In this document: piece after piece, positions 9,005-18,719 of the stretch
Layout of the letters: every line of letters begins with the position of its first letter
How positions within the stretch are numbered: the first letter of the stretch is position 1
Assembly: GCA_944324835.1 (NCBI GenBank)
Contig: CALUXV010000001.1
Span: forward strand, 62,001-126,000
Reading direction: 5' to 3'
From: Candidatus Gastranaerophilales bacterium
GTDB taxonomy: Bacteria > Cyanobacteriota > Vampirovibrionia > Gastranaerophilales > Gastranaerophilaceae
Length of the DNA: 64,000 nt
The notes under the pieces: model-generated
What the model saw: the letters and a program-made list of their open reading frames with translations, nothing else
Databases searched by the model: none
Told to the model about the DNA's origin: nothing
Translations under genes and position numbers: made by a program

Positions 9005-9316
9005 ATGAGTGAAAACAAATCATCAATAGGTTTCGGTTTAGGTCTAATTGCCGGTGTAATAGGCGGTATAATTGCCGGAGTTTTATATGCTCCAGAATCT
9101 GGAGATAAAGCTAGAAATAAAATTAAAGATACAGTATGTGACCTGGCCGAAAAACATTCCCCTGAAGTTAATCAAGCTAAAAAACGTGCTTTTGAATCAA
9201 TTGATTTATTCTGTTATAAGCTAGAACGACAATACAAAAAATTTAATAATATGTTGAAATCAAAAAAAATGAGAAAAGCAAAAGAGCTTGAAGATACAGA
9301 GTATGATTTTAATTAA
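9005..9316 (+). CDS. YtxH-domain protein
   Basis: 103 residues. The N-terminus is a glycine-rich membrane segment (GFGLGLIAGVIGGIIAGVLYAPESG) followed by a charged helix with KARNKIKD, the hallmark of YtxH proteins (a Gram-positive general-stress family also present in cyanobacteria). The C-terminal half is basic. A related, shorter YtxH gene is at 9770. Probably inner-membrane anchored; molecular role unknown. Confidence 0.8.
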   Translation: MSENKSSIGFGLGLIAGVIGGIIAGVLYAPESGDKARNKIKDTVCDLAEKHSPEVNQAKKRAFESIDLFCYKLERQYKKFNNMLKSKKMRKAKELEDTEYDFN

Positions 9317-9330
9317 GAGGAGAGTTTGTT

Positions 9331-9693
9331 ATGGATAATGCAAGTCTGTATCAAGGGCTTACTTTCCTTTGTTGGACAAGTGTAGTCTTTTTGATTGTTG
9401 TAGGTGTATTTATTGTAAAAGTTTTATTTGATTTTTCAAAACTTTTAACATTAATGAACCAAACGGCAGAATTAGTAAGAAAATCAGCAGAACCTATATT
9501 AAATGACGTTACAGAATCAGTAAGTATTATTAATAATTTAGTTAAACGAACAGAGTCTAATGTTAATCGTTTAAAAAATATATCCACCAAACTTTCAAAA
9601 TTTGCAGTTACGGTTTTATCTAAATCTTCTGCACTTGCAGGAGTAATAGCAAAAGGTATTTTTAGCATAATTAAATCACGATTCAAAAAATAG
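9331..9693 (+). CDS. DUF948/YtxG-like membrane protein
   Basis: 120 residues: a membrane helix at about 14-34 (WTSVVFLIVVGVFIVKVLF) followed by a long amphipathic helix with regularly spaced small residues (LVRKSAEPILNDVTESVSIIN). This is the layout of DUF948 (YtxG) proteins, which are often encoded next to YtxH, as here on both sides. GGAG ribosome-binding site before the ATG. Family assignment is by architecture and context. Confidence 0.65.
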   Translation: MDNASLYQGLTFLCWTSVVFLIVVGVFIVKVLFDFSKLLTLMNQTAELVRKSAEPILNDVTESVSIINNLVKRTESNVNRLKNISTKLSKFAVTVLSKSSALAGVIAKGIFSIIKSRFKK

Positions 9694-9769
9694 GTAATTG
9701 TAATTAGTTATATTGATAATGAAATGAATACTTATTGTAATAAAATGAATTTGTAAAGGAGATATAAAT

Positions 9770-10039
9770 ATGTCAGTATCAAGATTTTTAGCAGGATTCG
9801 CAGTTGGTGCAGGTTTAGGTGCTATTGCCGGAATCCTTTTGGCTCCTCAATCAGGCGAAGAAACAAGAGAAATGCTTGGCTCTATGGCAAAAGACGTTGC
9901 AGAAAAAACGGATGAAACAGTTAAAGATATCCAAGAAAAAGCAGATCATATTGTTTCTGATATGCAGCAAAAAGGAGATGAGATTATTTCTAAAATACAA
10001 GATTTAATCAATAAACAAAAAGAAGAAGTTATGGAGTAA
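9770..10039 (+). CDS. YtxH-domain protein (second copy)
   Basis: 89 residues: the FLAGFAVGAGLGAIAGILLAPQSGEETREML start is a textbook YtxH N-terminus, followed by a predicted coiled coil (DETVKDIQEKADHIVSDMQQ). Strong AAAGGAG ribosome-binding site. The 3' end of the gene forms the left arm of a transcription terminator, so coding sequence and terminator overlap. Confidence 0.85.
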   Translation: MSVSRFLAGFAVGAGLGAIAGILLAPQSGEETREMLGSMAKDVAEKTDETVKDIQEKADHIVSDMQQKGDEIISKIQDLINKQKEEVME

Positions 10040-10062
10040 TAGTCCATAACTTCTTCTTTTTT
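10021..10062 (+). terminator. rho-independent terminator of the YtxH cluster
   Basis: 15-bp perfect stem (10021-10035 with 10043-10057), 7-nt loop, followed by a run of T. The left arm codes the last residues of the YtxH protein. Confidence 0.9.
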
Positions 10063-10065
10063 AAT

Positions 10066-10101
10066 AAAAAGGTATAATTAATTTATAAATTATACCTTTT
10101 T
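10066..10101. terminator. bidirectional terminator between YtxH cluster and serS
   Basis: 14-bp stem (10066-10079 with 10088-10101), with A-run and T-run flanks so that it can act on both strands. It lies 27 bp beyond the serS stop on the minus strand. Confidence 0.8.
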
Positions 10102-10127
10102 TATTTTATAAAAAACATGAATTGTAA

Positions 10128-11393
10128 TTATAATTTATCAAAACCTGTATATTTTCTCAAAACTTCAGGAATAATAACGGTTCCATCTGCTTGTTGGAAG
10201 TTTTCTAAAATTGCTGCAAAAGTTCTGCCAACAGCCAGCCCTGAACCGTTAATTGTATGAACAAATTGTGTTTTACCTGTAGCTTTATCTCTGTATCTGA
10301 TATTCGCACGGCGTGCTTGATAATCACCGTAGTTTGAACAGCTTGAAATTTCTTTGTAATTATTATAAGACGGCATCCACACTTCTAAGTCATAACATTT
10401 GTTCGCAGAAAAACCGATATCAGAAGTACACAAAGCAACCCTTCTATATGGCAAGCCCAATAATTGCAGCATTCTTTCACCGTCCTGAGTCAATTTTTCA
10501 TGTTCATCAGGGCTTGATTGGGGAGTACATAATTTCACCATTTCAACTTTATTAAACTGATGAACTCTGATTAACCCTCTGGTATCTTTACCTGCAGAAC
10601 CGGCTTCACGTCTAAAACATGGAGTGTAAGCAGTCATATATTTCGGCAAATCATCCTCCGATAAAATTTCTCCCGCATAAATATTTGTTACAGGAACTTC
10701 TGCAGTCGGAATCAAGTATAAATCCTCATCAACGCATTTATACATATCTTCTTTAAACTTTGGAAGCTGTCCTGTACCTGTCATTGTAGCTGCATTTGCC
10801 ATAAACGGAGGTAATATTTCTTCATACCCTTCGTTTTCTGTATGCTGGTCTAAGAAGAAATTAATTATTGCACGTTCTAATCTTGCACCTTTACCTCTAT
10901 ACAGAGTAAATCTTGATTGGGAAAGCTTAACCCCGCGTTCAAAATCAACAAGGTTCTTTTCTTCACATATATCCCAGTGAGCTTTGTATTCAAAATCGAA
11001 CTTTGTAGGTTCACCCCATCTTGAAACTTCAACATTATAATCTTCGGTAGGTCCGATAGGTGTTGATTCATCCGGAATATTCGGGATATGCAATAATAAA
11101 TCTCTTTGTGCAGTATCAAGTTCTACTTGTTTTTCTTCAAGTTCTTTAATTTTATCACCTAATGCTCTTACTTCTTCTTGAATAGCATCAGTATTTTCAC
11201 CGTTCTTTTTCATCATACCGATTTTTTGAGAATCATTTTTTCTTTTTGCTCTCAATTCATCTGCTTCGGTTTGAACTTTACGGCGTTCTTCATCTATTTT
11301 TAAAACTTCATCAATCGATAAGTCAGGAGAACGTCTTTTTAACAACTCATTTATTTTATCTGGATTTTCTCTAATAAGTTTAATATCTAGCAT
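10128..11393 (-). CDS. serS: seryl-tRNA synthetase
   Basis: Class II synthetase charging tRNA-Ser. 421 residues, normal length: an N-terminal coiled-coil tRNA-binding arm (about 30-105, rich in E/K), then motif 2 ([24 protein letters not shown]) and motif 3 ([17 protein letters not shown]). TAEVP, which binds serine, is present. It stands 70 bp downstream of the TolC-like gene on the same strand. Confidence 0.98.
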   Translation of the reverse strand: MLDIKLIRENPDKINELLKRRSPDLSIDEVLKIDEERRKVQTEADELRAKRKNDSQKIGMMKKNGENTDAIQEEVRALGDKIKELEEKQVELDTAQRDLLLHIPNIPDESTPIGPTEDYNVEVSRWGEPTKFDFEYKAHWDICEEKNLVDFERGVKLSQSRFTLYRGKGARLERAIINFFLDQHTENEGYEEILPPFMANAATMTGTGQLPKFKEDMYKCVDEDLYLIPTAEVPVTNIYAGEILSEDDLPKYMTAYTPCFRREAGSAGKDTRGLIRVHQFNKVEMVKLCTPQSSPDEHEKLTQDGERMLQLLGLPYRRVALCTSDIGFSANKCYDLEVWMPSYNNYKEISSCSNYGDYQARRANIRYRDKATGKTQFVHTINGSGLAVGRTFAAILENFQQADGTVIIPEVLRKYTGFDKL

Positions 11394-11462
11394 GTTTCTA
11401 CCCTTTCTTATCTAAATTACAACTAAGATAATATTATATTAAACATATCAGACAATCAAACA

Positions 11463-13031
11463 CTAATCATCAGGATAAGAGAAGAAATTATGCAAACCTC
11501 TTATAACCTTATTGTTATAATATCTCTTTTTAACAACAGGTTTCTTTTTCGGTTCAACTTTTACCGGTTCTTTTTCTGTTTTAACAGGTTCAACTTTTTT
11601 AGCCTTTACATCTTTTTGAACAGGTTGCGGCTTTGATTTTTCAAGCTCTACAGCCCCTGCAATAATATTTTTACCGATTGCTTTTTCCAGATTAGCACGC
11701 GCGGTATTGTATTCATACAAAGTATTATTGTATTGCATTCTTGCATTGGCATACTGAACCTGTGCCTCTTTTAATTCCACCGGATTTCCGACACCGACTG
11801 TATATCTGCCAAATGATAAATCATAGTTTTCTTTTGCCTGTTTAACCTGCAAAGTTGAAACCGGAATTTTATTTTTCTTTTCTACAAGATTATAAAACGC
11901 ATTTTGGATTTCTAAATAAATATCGTTTTGAGTTTGATGAGATGTTGCAATCTCTTTTGAATGCTGGGTTTGTGCTTCTTTAATCTGGTTTCTTATCAGC
12001 ATTCCGTTAACTGTCGGAAAATTCAAGTAAGCCCCGATATTGTAACCGTAGTTTGAAGTAAACGATTTACCACCGATTGAGTAGTTTGCATCAAACTGGA
12101 TTTGCGGATACCATGCTTTTTTCGACAGTTTAACATTCTGATTAGCAGTTTGAACTTTTACATCCGCCAACTTGTAATCCGGTCTTGATTCTTTTGCAAT
12201 TTCGACAGCCTGAGTTAATGTTAAATCACAAGGATTGTATTTTAAATGATCAAGAATATTATACTTATTCATATAAGGCAGCCCCATGGCATTATTCAAT
12301 TGAGCCATTGCTATATCAACCGCATTTTCTGCCTGAATAAGAGTTAATTTTGCGTTACTCAAATTAACTTCCGCAATCGTTACATCAACTTTCGGATTAG
12401 TTCCGGCTTCATAAAAAGCTTTTGCCTGTTCATAGAATTTTTCATATTGTTCAACAGTTTCTTCCGCAACTTTTTCTTGTTCATAAGCCAAAAGAACATT
12501 GTAATACGCATTTTTTACGTCACGTAATACAGTATTAACCGTTTCCGTCAACATAATCTTGTATTGTTCGTTCTCTAACTTTCGAATAGTTACGGTATTT
12601 TGTGTTACCCCGAAATCATACAACATTTCGGAAACAGAAATCGTTCCCAATACGTAGTAATTGAATACAAGGTTTCTATTGAATACATCAGACAATTGCA
12701 GCTGTTTGATTCTTGTATAACCTGTCTGCCAGCTGAATGACGGGAACCAGTTTGACCATGCCTGCTTAATCCTGTAATCGGATGCAAACACATCCTGTAT
12801 TGCGGCCTGGATTTTAGGATTGTTTCCCATCGCAAACTTCAAACAATCTTCAAGATTAACATCGATATATTTTGCAACTCCGCCTTCTATTACAAAATCT
12901 TCGCCTTTGTTTGGCTGTACCATATTAGAATCCGGATACTCAGATTTGTCAATAGTATTGCCTATCTCCGCAGAGTATACAGAGGACGAGAAAAATATAA
13001 ATATTAGTAATAAACTTATTAACTTCTTCAT
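11463..13031 (-). CDS. TolC-family outer-membrane efflux channel
   Basis: 522 residues, starting with a cleavable signal peptide (MKKLISLLLIFIFFSSSVYSA). Two repeated TolC halves are visible, with long helices rich in A/Q/N (NAYYNVLLAYEQEKVAEETVEQYEKF ... ENYDLSFGRYTVGVGNPVELKEAQVQYANA). The last 60 residues are a Lys/Pro/Val-rich tail (PVKTEKEPVKVEPKKKP), longer than usual and probably periplasmic. Third gene of an adaptor-RND-TolC operon on the minus strand, 29 nt after the pump gene. Confidence 0.93.
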   Translation of the reverse strand: MKKLISLLLIFIFFSSSVYSAEIGNTIDKSEYPDSNMVQPNKGEDFVIEGGVAKYIDVNLEDCLKFAMGNNPKIQAAIQDVFASDYRIKQAWSNWFPSFSWQTGYTRIKQLQLSDVFNRNLVFNYYVLGTISVSEMLYDFGVTQNTVTIRKLENEQYKIMLTETVNTVLRDVKNAYYNVLLAYEQEKVAEETVEQYEKFYEQAKAFYEAGTNPKVDVTIAEVNLSNAKLTLIQAENAVDIAMAQLNNAMGLPYMNKYNILDHLKYNPCDLTLTQAVEIAKESRPDYKLADVKVQTANQNVKLSKKAWYPQIQFDANYSIGGKSFTSNYGYNIGAYLNFPTVNGMLIRNQIKEAQTQHSKEIATSHQTQNDIYLEIQNAFYNLVEKKNKIPVSTLQVKQAKENYDLSFGRYTVGVGNPVELKEAQVQYANARMQYNNTLYEYNTARANLEKAIGKNIIAGAVELEKSKPQPVQKDVKAKKVEPVKTEKEPVKVEPKKKPVVKKRYYNNKVIRGLHNFFSYPDD

Positions 13032-13060
13032 TCTATCTTAATCCTATTTACCCCTATCCT

Positions 13061-16000
13061 CTATTTATCCCTTCTCATCTCTTTAATCTTTTCAACTAAT
13101 TTATTAATCAAATCTCCGCCGAATATTCTCACAACATTCGCAACTTTTTTGATACCATCTGCATAGTACCATTCTTTCATTACGTTAATCATAACAAAGA
13201 ACGCAGGAACAAGGATACTACCGATACAGGATACAGCAATCATACCGCCGAATACAGTCATACCGATGGAGTGACGGCTGCCGGCACCTGCACCGTGAGC
13301 AAATACCAGCGGCAACAAACCTAAAATGAACGCAATGTTTGTCATCATAACCGCCCTGAACCTGAGTTTTGCAGCTTCCATCGCAGCATCAACATAGTTC
13401 ATACCGTCTTCCATAGCATCCTTAGCAAATTCGACAATCAAAATTGCCTGTTTTGTACCTAAACCGACTAACATAACAAGCCCAATCTGTGCATAAATAT
13501 CCAGAGCATACCCTGAAATATATTGGAAGAACAGTGCACCGACCAACGCAACTGGAGATATCAGCATTACAGCAATCGGCAATGTCCAGCTTTCATAGAG
13601 TGCTACAAGGAACAAATAAACAAACGTTAATGCCATTGCAAGGATTGGCCCGATTTGTCCTGCCGATTGTTTTTCCTGCAAGGATGTACCTGACCAGCTG
13701 AAACTCATATCTTTAGGCAAAAGCTTGTCAGATAGCATTTCCATTTCTTCCATTGCCTGCCCTGAACTGATATTATTTCTCGGCGTACCGTTAATTGTTA
13801 CTGATGGATACATATTATAACGAGTTATCATATAAGGCCCGATAACGTTCTCTGTATGAGCAACAGCAGTTAACGGAACCATTTTACCTGTTTTATTTTT
13901 AACATAAAGCTTGCTTAAGTCTGACGGTTTTACACGATAAGGAGCATCAGCCTGAATGTAAACACGATATACACGACCAAATTTATTGAAGTCGTTTATA
14001 TATGTTGAACCAAGAAAATTAGACAAGGTATTATATATTTCTGCAATTTCAACCCCTTGTGCCATAGCTTTTTCTTCATCAATCACAATTTTCAATTGCG
14101 GTAATGATGCCGAATATGTTGTAAACAGTCTTTGAAACATAGGATCTTTTGATGCCTCTGCCATGAAATCTTTGCTTACATTAAACAATTCTTCCGGAGT
14201 CCTGTCCCCCATATCCAAAAGTCTGTACTCAAAGCCGCCAAACATACTCATACCGGAAATTGATGCAGGAGGGAATGTTGCAACGGTAGCTTCCGTAAAG
14301 TTTGCAAACATCTGCCCTATTTGTCGTTGTATTGATTCCATAGATAATGAGGCTTTTTTACGTTTTGACCAATCATCTAACTGCGATACAATCAACACCG
14401 TATTCTCACCTGAATACCCTGCAACTTCCAAAGTACTTTCAACACCAGGTATTTTGGATATTTTTTCTGCAACTTCTGCACCTATCTTATCACTTCGAGA
14501 TACAGATGCACCATCAGGGAGCTGTAATTGTGTAAATAATGCACCTTTATCTTCCGTCGGCAAGAAACCTTTTGGAATAATAAAGAACATAAATAAAATA
14601 AATATAAATACCCAAATAAGGAATTTCAAAGTCTTTTTAGGAGATTCGACAAAATAGTGTACGGCCCGCAAATATCCTTCACGAACAGACAAAAACCAAT
14701 CATCAAATTTTTGAATAAATTCAAAATCGGCTTTTTCGGAACCGCCCTTCAAAATAATTGAACATAATGCAGGTGACAGAGTTAACGCAACAACTGTTGA
14801 TAAACCGATTGAGGTTGCAAGGCATAAAGCAAACTGTCTGAACATCTGCCCCGTAATCCCTGTCATAAACGATACAGGAACAAATACAGCCATCAATACA
14901 AGAGATGTTGCAACAACTGCACCAAATACTTCTTCCATTGTAATTTCTGTTGCATCTTTAGGAGATTTTCCTTCCTGAATATGCCGCTGGGTATTCTCTA
15001 ATACAACAATCGCATCGTCTACTACCAGACCTACGGCAAGAACCAACCCGAACAAAATTAACAGGTTAATTGAGAACCCGAACATCCCCATAAATATGAA
15101 TACACCGATTAACGATACCGGAATTGCACAGAAAGGAATAAATGCAGAACGAAAAGTTCCTAAGAACAGATACGTTACAATACTTACCAATAATACTGCT
15201 AAGCCTATTGCACTAATAACTTCATGAATTGATTCTCTTACGAATTTTGTATCATCATATTGAACCGCATAAGTAACATCAGGCGGGAATTTTTTACTCA
15301 AATCTTCCATTTTTGCCTTGATACGGTTAACAAGATCAATAGAGTTTGCATCAGGAAGCTGTGTAATAGAAAGCATCGCATTATTTTTACCTGCAACTCT
15401 TGAAATTGAATTATAGTTATTTGCCCCCAGTTCAACTCTGGCAATATCTTTTATCTTGACATTGGAACCGTTTGGATTTGCTTTTACAACAATATTTTCA
15501 AATTCTTCAACATCTTTTAAACGGCCTTTAGTACGCAGGGTATACTTCAATACCTGCGGGTCAACCATAGGTTCAACCCCCAAGTTACCTGCAGGAGTTT
15601 GAACGTTTTGAGCGGCAATTGCATTCTGAACATCTGTTGATGATATATTCATACTTGCCATTTTTTCAGGATTCAGCCATATACGCATAGAATACTCACC
15701 GGCACCAAAAACGTTAACTTCCGCAACACCGTTAGTTCTGGCAATTTCATCTTTTAAATACAGTGTTGCATAGTTTGCCAAATACAATGAGTCGTACGTT
15801 CCATGCGGAGATTTAACAGACATCATCAAACAACCCGGACCGCCGGTTGATTTTTTAACGGTCAAACCGTATCTTCTTACTTCTTCCGGCAGACGAGGAG
15901 TAACCAATTGTAATTGGTTCTGAACGTTTACCAGTGCCATGTCAGGGTCAGTTCCGACTTCAAAGTATATTGTCAATTTGTATGAATCGTTTCTTGAATC

Positions 16001-16243
16001 AGATGACATATAAATCATGTCTTCAACCCCGTTCAATTGAAGTTCTACAGGAGCCGCAATTGTTGATGCAATAACGTCAGAACTCGCACCGCTGTAGGTC
16101 GCAGATACAATAACCTGAGGAGGAGTGATTGACGGGTATTCTTCTACCGGAAGATGGGTCATGGCAATAAGCCCCGCAAGTATAATTACGAGGGAAATAA
16201 TTATTGCCAGTTTTGGCCGTCTTACAAATAAATTACCCGCCAT
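13061..16243 (-). CDS. RND-family multidrug efflux pump (HAE1/AcrB type)
   Basis: Inner-membrane proton-driven pump that passes drugs or other amphiphiles to the outer-membrane channel. 1060 residues, normal for HAE1 pumps. The N-terminus is FVRRPKLAIIISLVIILAG; the TM4 proton-relay aspartates are in GLVLAVGLVVDDAIVV; a TM10 lysine is in GLGTKQAILIVEFAKD. The ATG overlaps the adaptor stop (TAATG), so translation is coupled. Drug substrates cannot be read from sequence. Confidence 0.96.
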   Translation of the reverse strand: MAGNLFVRRPKLAIIISLVIILAGLIAMTHLPVEEYPSITPPQVIVSATYSGASSDVIASTIAAPVELQLNGVEDMIYMSSDSRNDSYKLTIYFEVGTDPDMALVNVQNQLQLVTPRLPEEVRRYGLTVKKSTGGPGCLMMSVKSPHGTYDSLYLANYATLYLKDEIARTNGVAEVNVFGAGEYSMRIWLNPEKMASMNISSTDVQNAIAAQNVQTPAGNLGVEPMVDPQVLKYTLRTKGRLKDVEEFENIVVKANPNGSNVKIKDIARVELGANNYNSISRVAGKNNAMLSITQLPDANSIDLVNRIKAKMEDLSKKFPPDVTYAVQYDDTKFVRESIHEVISAIGLAVLLVSIVTYLFLGTFRSAFIPFCAIPVSLIGVFIFMGMFGFSINLLILFGLVLAVGLVVDDAIVVLENTQRHIQEGKSPKDATEITMEEVFGAVVATSLVLMAVFVPVSFMTGITGQMFRQFALCLATSIGLSTVVALTLSPALCSIILKGGSEKADFEFIQKFDDWFLSVREGYLRAVHYFVESPKKTLKFLIWVFIFILFMFFIIPKGFLPTEDKGALFTQLQLPDGASVSRSDKIGAEVAEKISKIPGVESTLEVAGYSGENTVLIVSQLDDWSKRKKASLSMESIQRQIGQMFANFTEATVATFPPASISGMSMFGGFEYRLLDMGDRTPEELFNVSKDFMAEASKDPMFQRLFTTYSASLPQLKIVIDEEKAMAQGVEIAEIYNTLSNFLGSTYINDFNKFGRVYRVYIQADAPYRVKPSDLSKLYVKNKTGKMVPLTAVAHTENVIGPYMITRYNMYPSVTINGTPRNNISSGQAMEEMEMLSDKLLPKDMSFSWSGTSLQEKQSAGQIGPILAMALTFVYLFLVALYESWTLPIAVMLISPVALVGALFFQYISGYALDIYAQIGLVMLVGLGTKQAILIVEFAKDAMEDGMNYVDAAMEAAKLRFRAVMMTNIAFILGLLPLVFAHGAGAGSRHSIGMTVFGGMIAVSCIGSILVPAFFVMINVMKEWYYADGIKKVANVVRIFGGDLINKLVEKIKEMRRDK

Positions 16244-17442
16244 TATTTCTTACCCTTTCCGAATAATTTATTCCTTATTTTTTGGAAGAAGTTTGGTTTT
16301 ACAGTTTCTTTATCCGATACTTCCTGCTGAACTATTCTGACAGGTGTTCCCGGAATAACTTTTTGGATACCGCTTGAAAGTACTCTGTCTCCGACTTTTA
16401 GACCTTCACTGATTAAAGAATAATCACCTTCCTGTCCTGAAGTTTTTACATAAACAAGTCTTGGCAAGTCCTCATTATCTAAGACATAAGCATATTTCCC
16501 TTCCTGATTTTCCTGAATACATTTTGTAGGAATTGCAGGAACAGGAGATGTTTTATTTGAATAAATAACAATTCGTCCAAAATCGCCGGAAATTAATGCA
16601 TCGTCTTCATTTGCAAATGTTGCACGCATTAAAATTGTACCGGTTGATTCATCAACTTTGTTATCTCTGAAATCTTGGACTCCGGGTTTATCATACTTAT
16701 CACCGCTGCTGAATACATACTCAACCTTGCGGTTAACATTCGGGTTTCCGTCAATCGCTGTTAAAGTTGAATACTGCTGCATTTCAAGCGGGAAAGTCAC
16801 ATACATCGGGCGTGTACTGTAAATAGTAGTTAATGCTCCTGAATTAATAGTTACATAGTTTCCGACCGTTACTGTAATAATCCCGATTCGTCCCGATACA
16901 GGTGCCTTAACTTTTGTGTATGATAAATTTCTCATCGCATCACGATATGCCATTTCACTGTACGTAGTCTGAGCCCTGAATGCATCTCTTTGCGATACCG
17001 CATTATCGTATTCGGAACGTGCAATATAATCTTTTTGGACAAGTTTTTGTGCTCTTATTGCCTGTTTATCATAATATATCTGTTGTGCTCTGACCCGTTC
17101 AACATCAGCCTTTGCTCTTTGTGCCGCAAGTGCATATTCCTGAGGTTCAATTTCAAACAGAACCTGCCCTGCTTTTACATAGTCACCTTCTTTAAAATAG
17201 CTTTTAGTTAAGTAACCGTTAATTCTGGCATTAACCTGAATTTGAGATTTTGAAGTAACACGTGCCGGAACCTCATAACTCTTTTGTTTATCCATATATG
17301 TAACTTTTGTAACCGTAACCGGCGGCGCTAATGTTGCTTTCATCTTGTTTTGAGCCAATAATGTCATAAACGAGGTAAACAAATACCTCAATAATATTGC
17401 CCCGAAAACAATACACACGATTATTATAATTTTTTTACGCAT
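16243..17442 (-). CDS. RND efflux periplasmic adaptor (AcrA/MexA type)
   Basis: Membrane fusion protein that bridges pump and TolC. About 399 residues. The start MRKKIIIIVCIVFGAILL at 17442 (signal/anchor) has GGGGAGAG directly upstream; the frame runs 10 codons further to 17472 without support. A lipoyl half-motif (VKAGQVLFEIEPQEY), a helical hairpin (AAQRAKADVERVRAQQIYYDKQ) and beta-barrel segments (VKAPVSGRIGIITVTVGNYV) are in the family order. The C-terminus is Lys-rich. No Cys lipobox is visible, so it is probably anchored by its N-terminal helix. Confidence 0.94.
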   Translation of the reverse strand: MRKKIIIIVCIVFGAILLRYLFTSFMTLLAQNKMKATLAPPVTVTKVTYMDKQKSYEVPARVTSKSQIQVNARINGYLTKSYFKEGDYVKAGQVLFEIEPQEYALAAQRAKADVERVRAQQIYYDKQAIRAQKLVQKDYIARSEYDNAVSQRDAFRAQTTYSEMAYRDAMRNLSYTKVKAPVSGRIGIITVTVGNYVTINSGALTTIYSTRPMYVTFPLEMQQYSTLTAIDGNPNVNRKVEYVFSSGDKYDKPGVQDFRDNKVDESTGTILMRATFANEDDALISGDFGRIVIYSNKTSPVPAIPTKCIQENQEGKYAYVLDNEDLPRLVYVKTSGQEGDYSLISEGLKVGDRVLSSGIQKVIPGTPVRIVQQEVSDKETVKPNFFQKIRNKLFGKGKK

Positions 17443-17466
17443 ATACTCTCCCCAAAATAATCTATA

Positions 17467-17496
17467 TAACATGCATTATAATATAGATATAACCAA
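17467..17496 (-). promoter_or_regulatory. putative promoter of the efflux operon
   Basis: On the minus strand, TTGTGC, 18 bp, TATAAT, about 25 bp upstream of the adaptor ATG. The spacing is slightly long, so the assignment is moderate. Confidence 0.4.
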
Positions 17497-17533
17497 TGGC
17501 ACAAATTTAATATTTTGTAATATCAAATTTATC

Positions 17534-17565
17534 AGTAGAAAAATATACTGGTATATTTTTCTACT
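17534..17565. promoter_or_regulatory. 32-bp perfect palindrome upstream of the efflux operon
   Basis: Two 15-bp arms (17534-17548 and 17551-17565) around a TG centre; the core is AAAATATAC-TG-GTATATTTT. It lies about 40 bp upstream of the inferred efflux promoter and between two divergent genes. The exact dyad without a loop looks more like an operator (TetR/MarR type) than a terminator, though it could also form a cruciform. No regulator gene is adjacent. Confidence 0.45.
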
Positions 17566-17629
17566 ACTAACACTAACAAAATTTATTTTTCATGTCAAGA
17601 AAAAAGTAATTAACTGCTGGCTTTTGATG

Positions 17630-17635
17630 TATAAT
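17630..17635 (+). promoter_or_regulatory. -10 element of a leaderless transcript (yhcH-like)
   Basis: TATAAT ends 6 nt before the ATG at 17642, so transcription would start at or next to the start codon. There is no Shine-Dalgarno sequence; the -35 is weak. Confidence 0.45.
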
Positions 17636-17641
17636 ACAGAT

Positions 17642-18064
17642 ATGAAAAATATAATTTTAAACGAGACACCAAAAATAAAAAAAGCTATTGAATATATCAA
17701 AAATACTAATTTTAACGACATGCCGGATGGAAAAATAAATCTTGATGACGGGATTTGGGCAAATTTGCAAACGTATTACACCAAAGAAGATGCATTATTT
17801 GAAGCACACAGAAAGTACATTGATATACAATTCTTGCTTTCCGGACAGGAGAAAATAAGTGTTTGCGAATATAATAACTGTAAACCAAGTATTCCTTATG
17901 ATGAAGTCAAAGATATTGAATTTTTAACATCTGAAACTTTTGAAGATGTTGAAATGCATACCGGAGATTTTCTTATACTATATCCAAATAATGCACACAA
18001 ACCATCTATCAATATTAACGGGCAGCATCACGTCAGAAAATTGGTTGTTAAAGTACCCGTATAA
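17642..18064 (+). CDS. YhcH/YjgK/YiaL family protein (sugar anomerase-like)
   Basis: 140 residues from MKNIILNETPKI. Cupin-like DUF386 family; the characterised member NanQ (YhcH) is an N-acetylneuraminate anomerase, others act in sugar catabolism. Family signatures are DGIWANLQTYYTK, FEAHRKYIDIQFLLSGQEKI and GDFLILYPNNAHKPSI, with the metal-binding His/Glu residues in place. The open frame extends to 17471, but the upstream part has no family match and no ribosome-binding site. No sialic-acid genes are nearby, so the substrate is open. Confidence 0.85.
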   Translation: MKNIILNETPKIKKAIEYIKNTNFNDMPDGKINLDDGIWANLQTYYTKEDALFEAHRKYIDIQFLLSGQEKISVCEYNNCKPSIPYDEVKDIEFLTSETFEDVEMHTGDFLILYPNNAHKPSININGQHHVRKLVVKVPV

Positions 18065-18070
18065 ATTTTA

Positions 18071-18706
18071 TTAAATAGCAGGGAATAAATACAGTTCGCC
18101 GTTATCACCACGCCAGCGAATAAAACCGGTATTAACTTTACCGCCCAAATCAAGAGCAGTAACAAGTGCCCAATTCCCCTGAATTGCAGTTAATCTTATT
18201 TCCTTAGGCCTGTTTAATTTCCCGAGAAGTTGAGATTCTTTATCACTTCTGGAATGGACATCATATACAAAATCAGGAGCATCCTTTAAAATTTTTAAGC
18301 CGTATTTTCTACCGTACATGTTGTAAAAGGTTATCCACGGCAAAAATTGGAAATCATCTTCTTTATATGCCCAGCCCTGAGAATTTTTTGTTTTATCATA
18401 AATAACTTTTACGTAATCTTCGTCCATATCTGTTGCATATACAAAAGATAAATCTTTTTTATTCCTCAAAACAGCAAACAAATTACTTGCATAGTCAGTT
18501 TCAGATACTGTCACATAAGACCATTTTTTCTGAAATAATAGAGTTGATTTTGAATCAGGTTTTTCAAAAACTTTTAAAACATTTGTCGGCTGATAAACGC
18601 CTAAAACTCCCATTGGGACATCTGATACCTTTATAGGAACAATATCAGCGTATACAGGAATAACGGTTAATAAAGCAAATAACAAACTTAATAAAAGTTT
18701 TTTCAT
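18071..18706 (-). CDS. secreted SH3-like protein
   Basis: About 211 residues from MKKLLLSLLFALLTVIPVYA, a clear signal peptide. The mature part seems to hold two SH3-like segments: one around VLKVFEKPDSKSTLLFQKKWSYVTVSE and a second around YDVHSRSDKESQLLGKLNRPKEIRLTAIQGNWALV. Such bacterial SH3 domains often bind peptidoglycan or periplasmic partners. Start chosen at the ATG after GAGAGG rather than 13 codons upstream. It follows pheT by 13 nt. The specific role is not known. Confidence 0.7.
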   Translation of the reverse strand: MKKLLLSLLFALLTVIPVYADIVPIKVSDVPMGVLGVYQPTNVLKVFEKPDSKSTLLFQKKWSYVTVSETDYASNLFAVLRNKKDLSFVYATDMDEDYVKVIYDKTKNSQGWAYKEDDFQFLPWITFYNMYGRKYGLKILKDAPDFVYDVHSRSDKESQLLGKLNRPKEIRLTAIQGNWALVTALDLGGKVNTGFIRWRGDNGELYLFPAI

Positions 18707-18719
18707 AATAAAACCTCTC

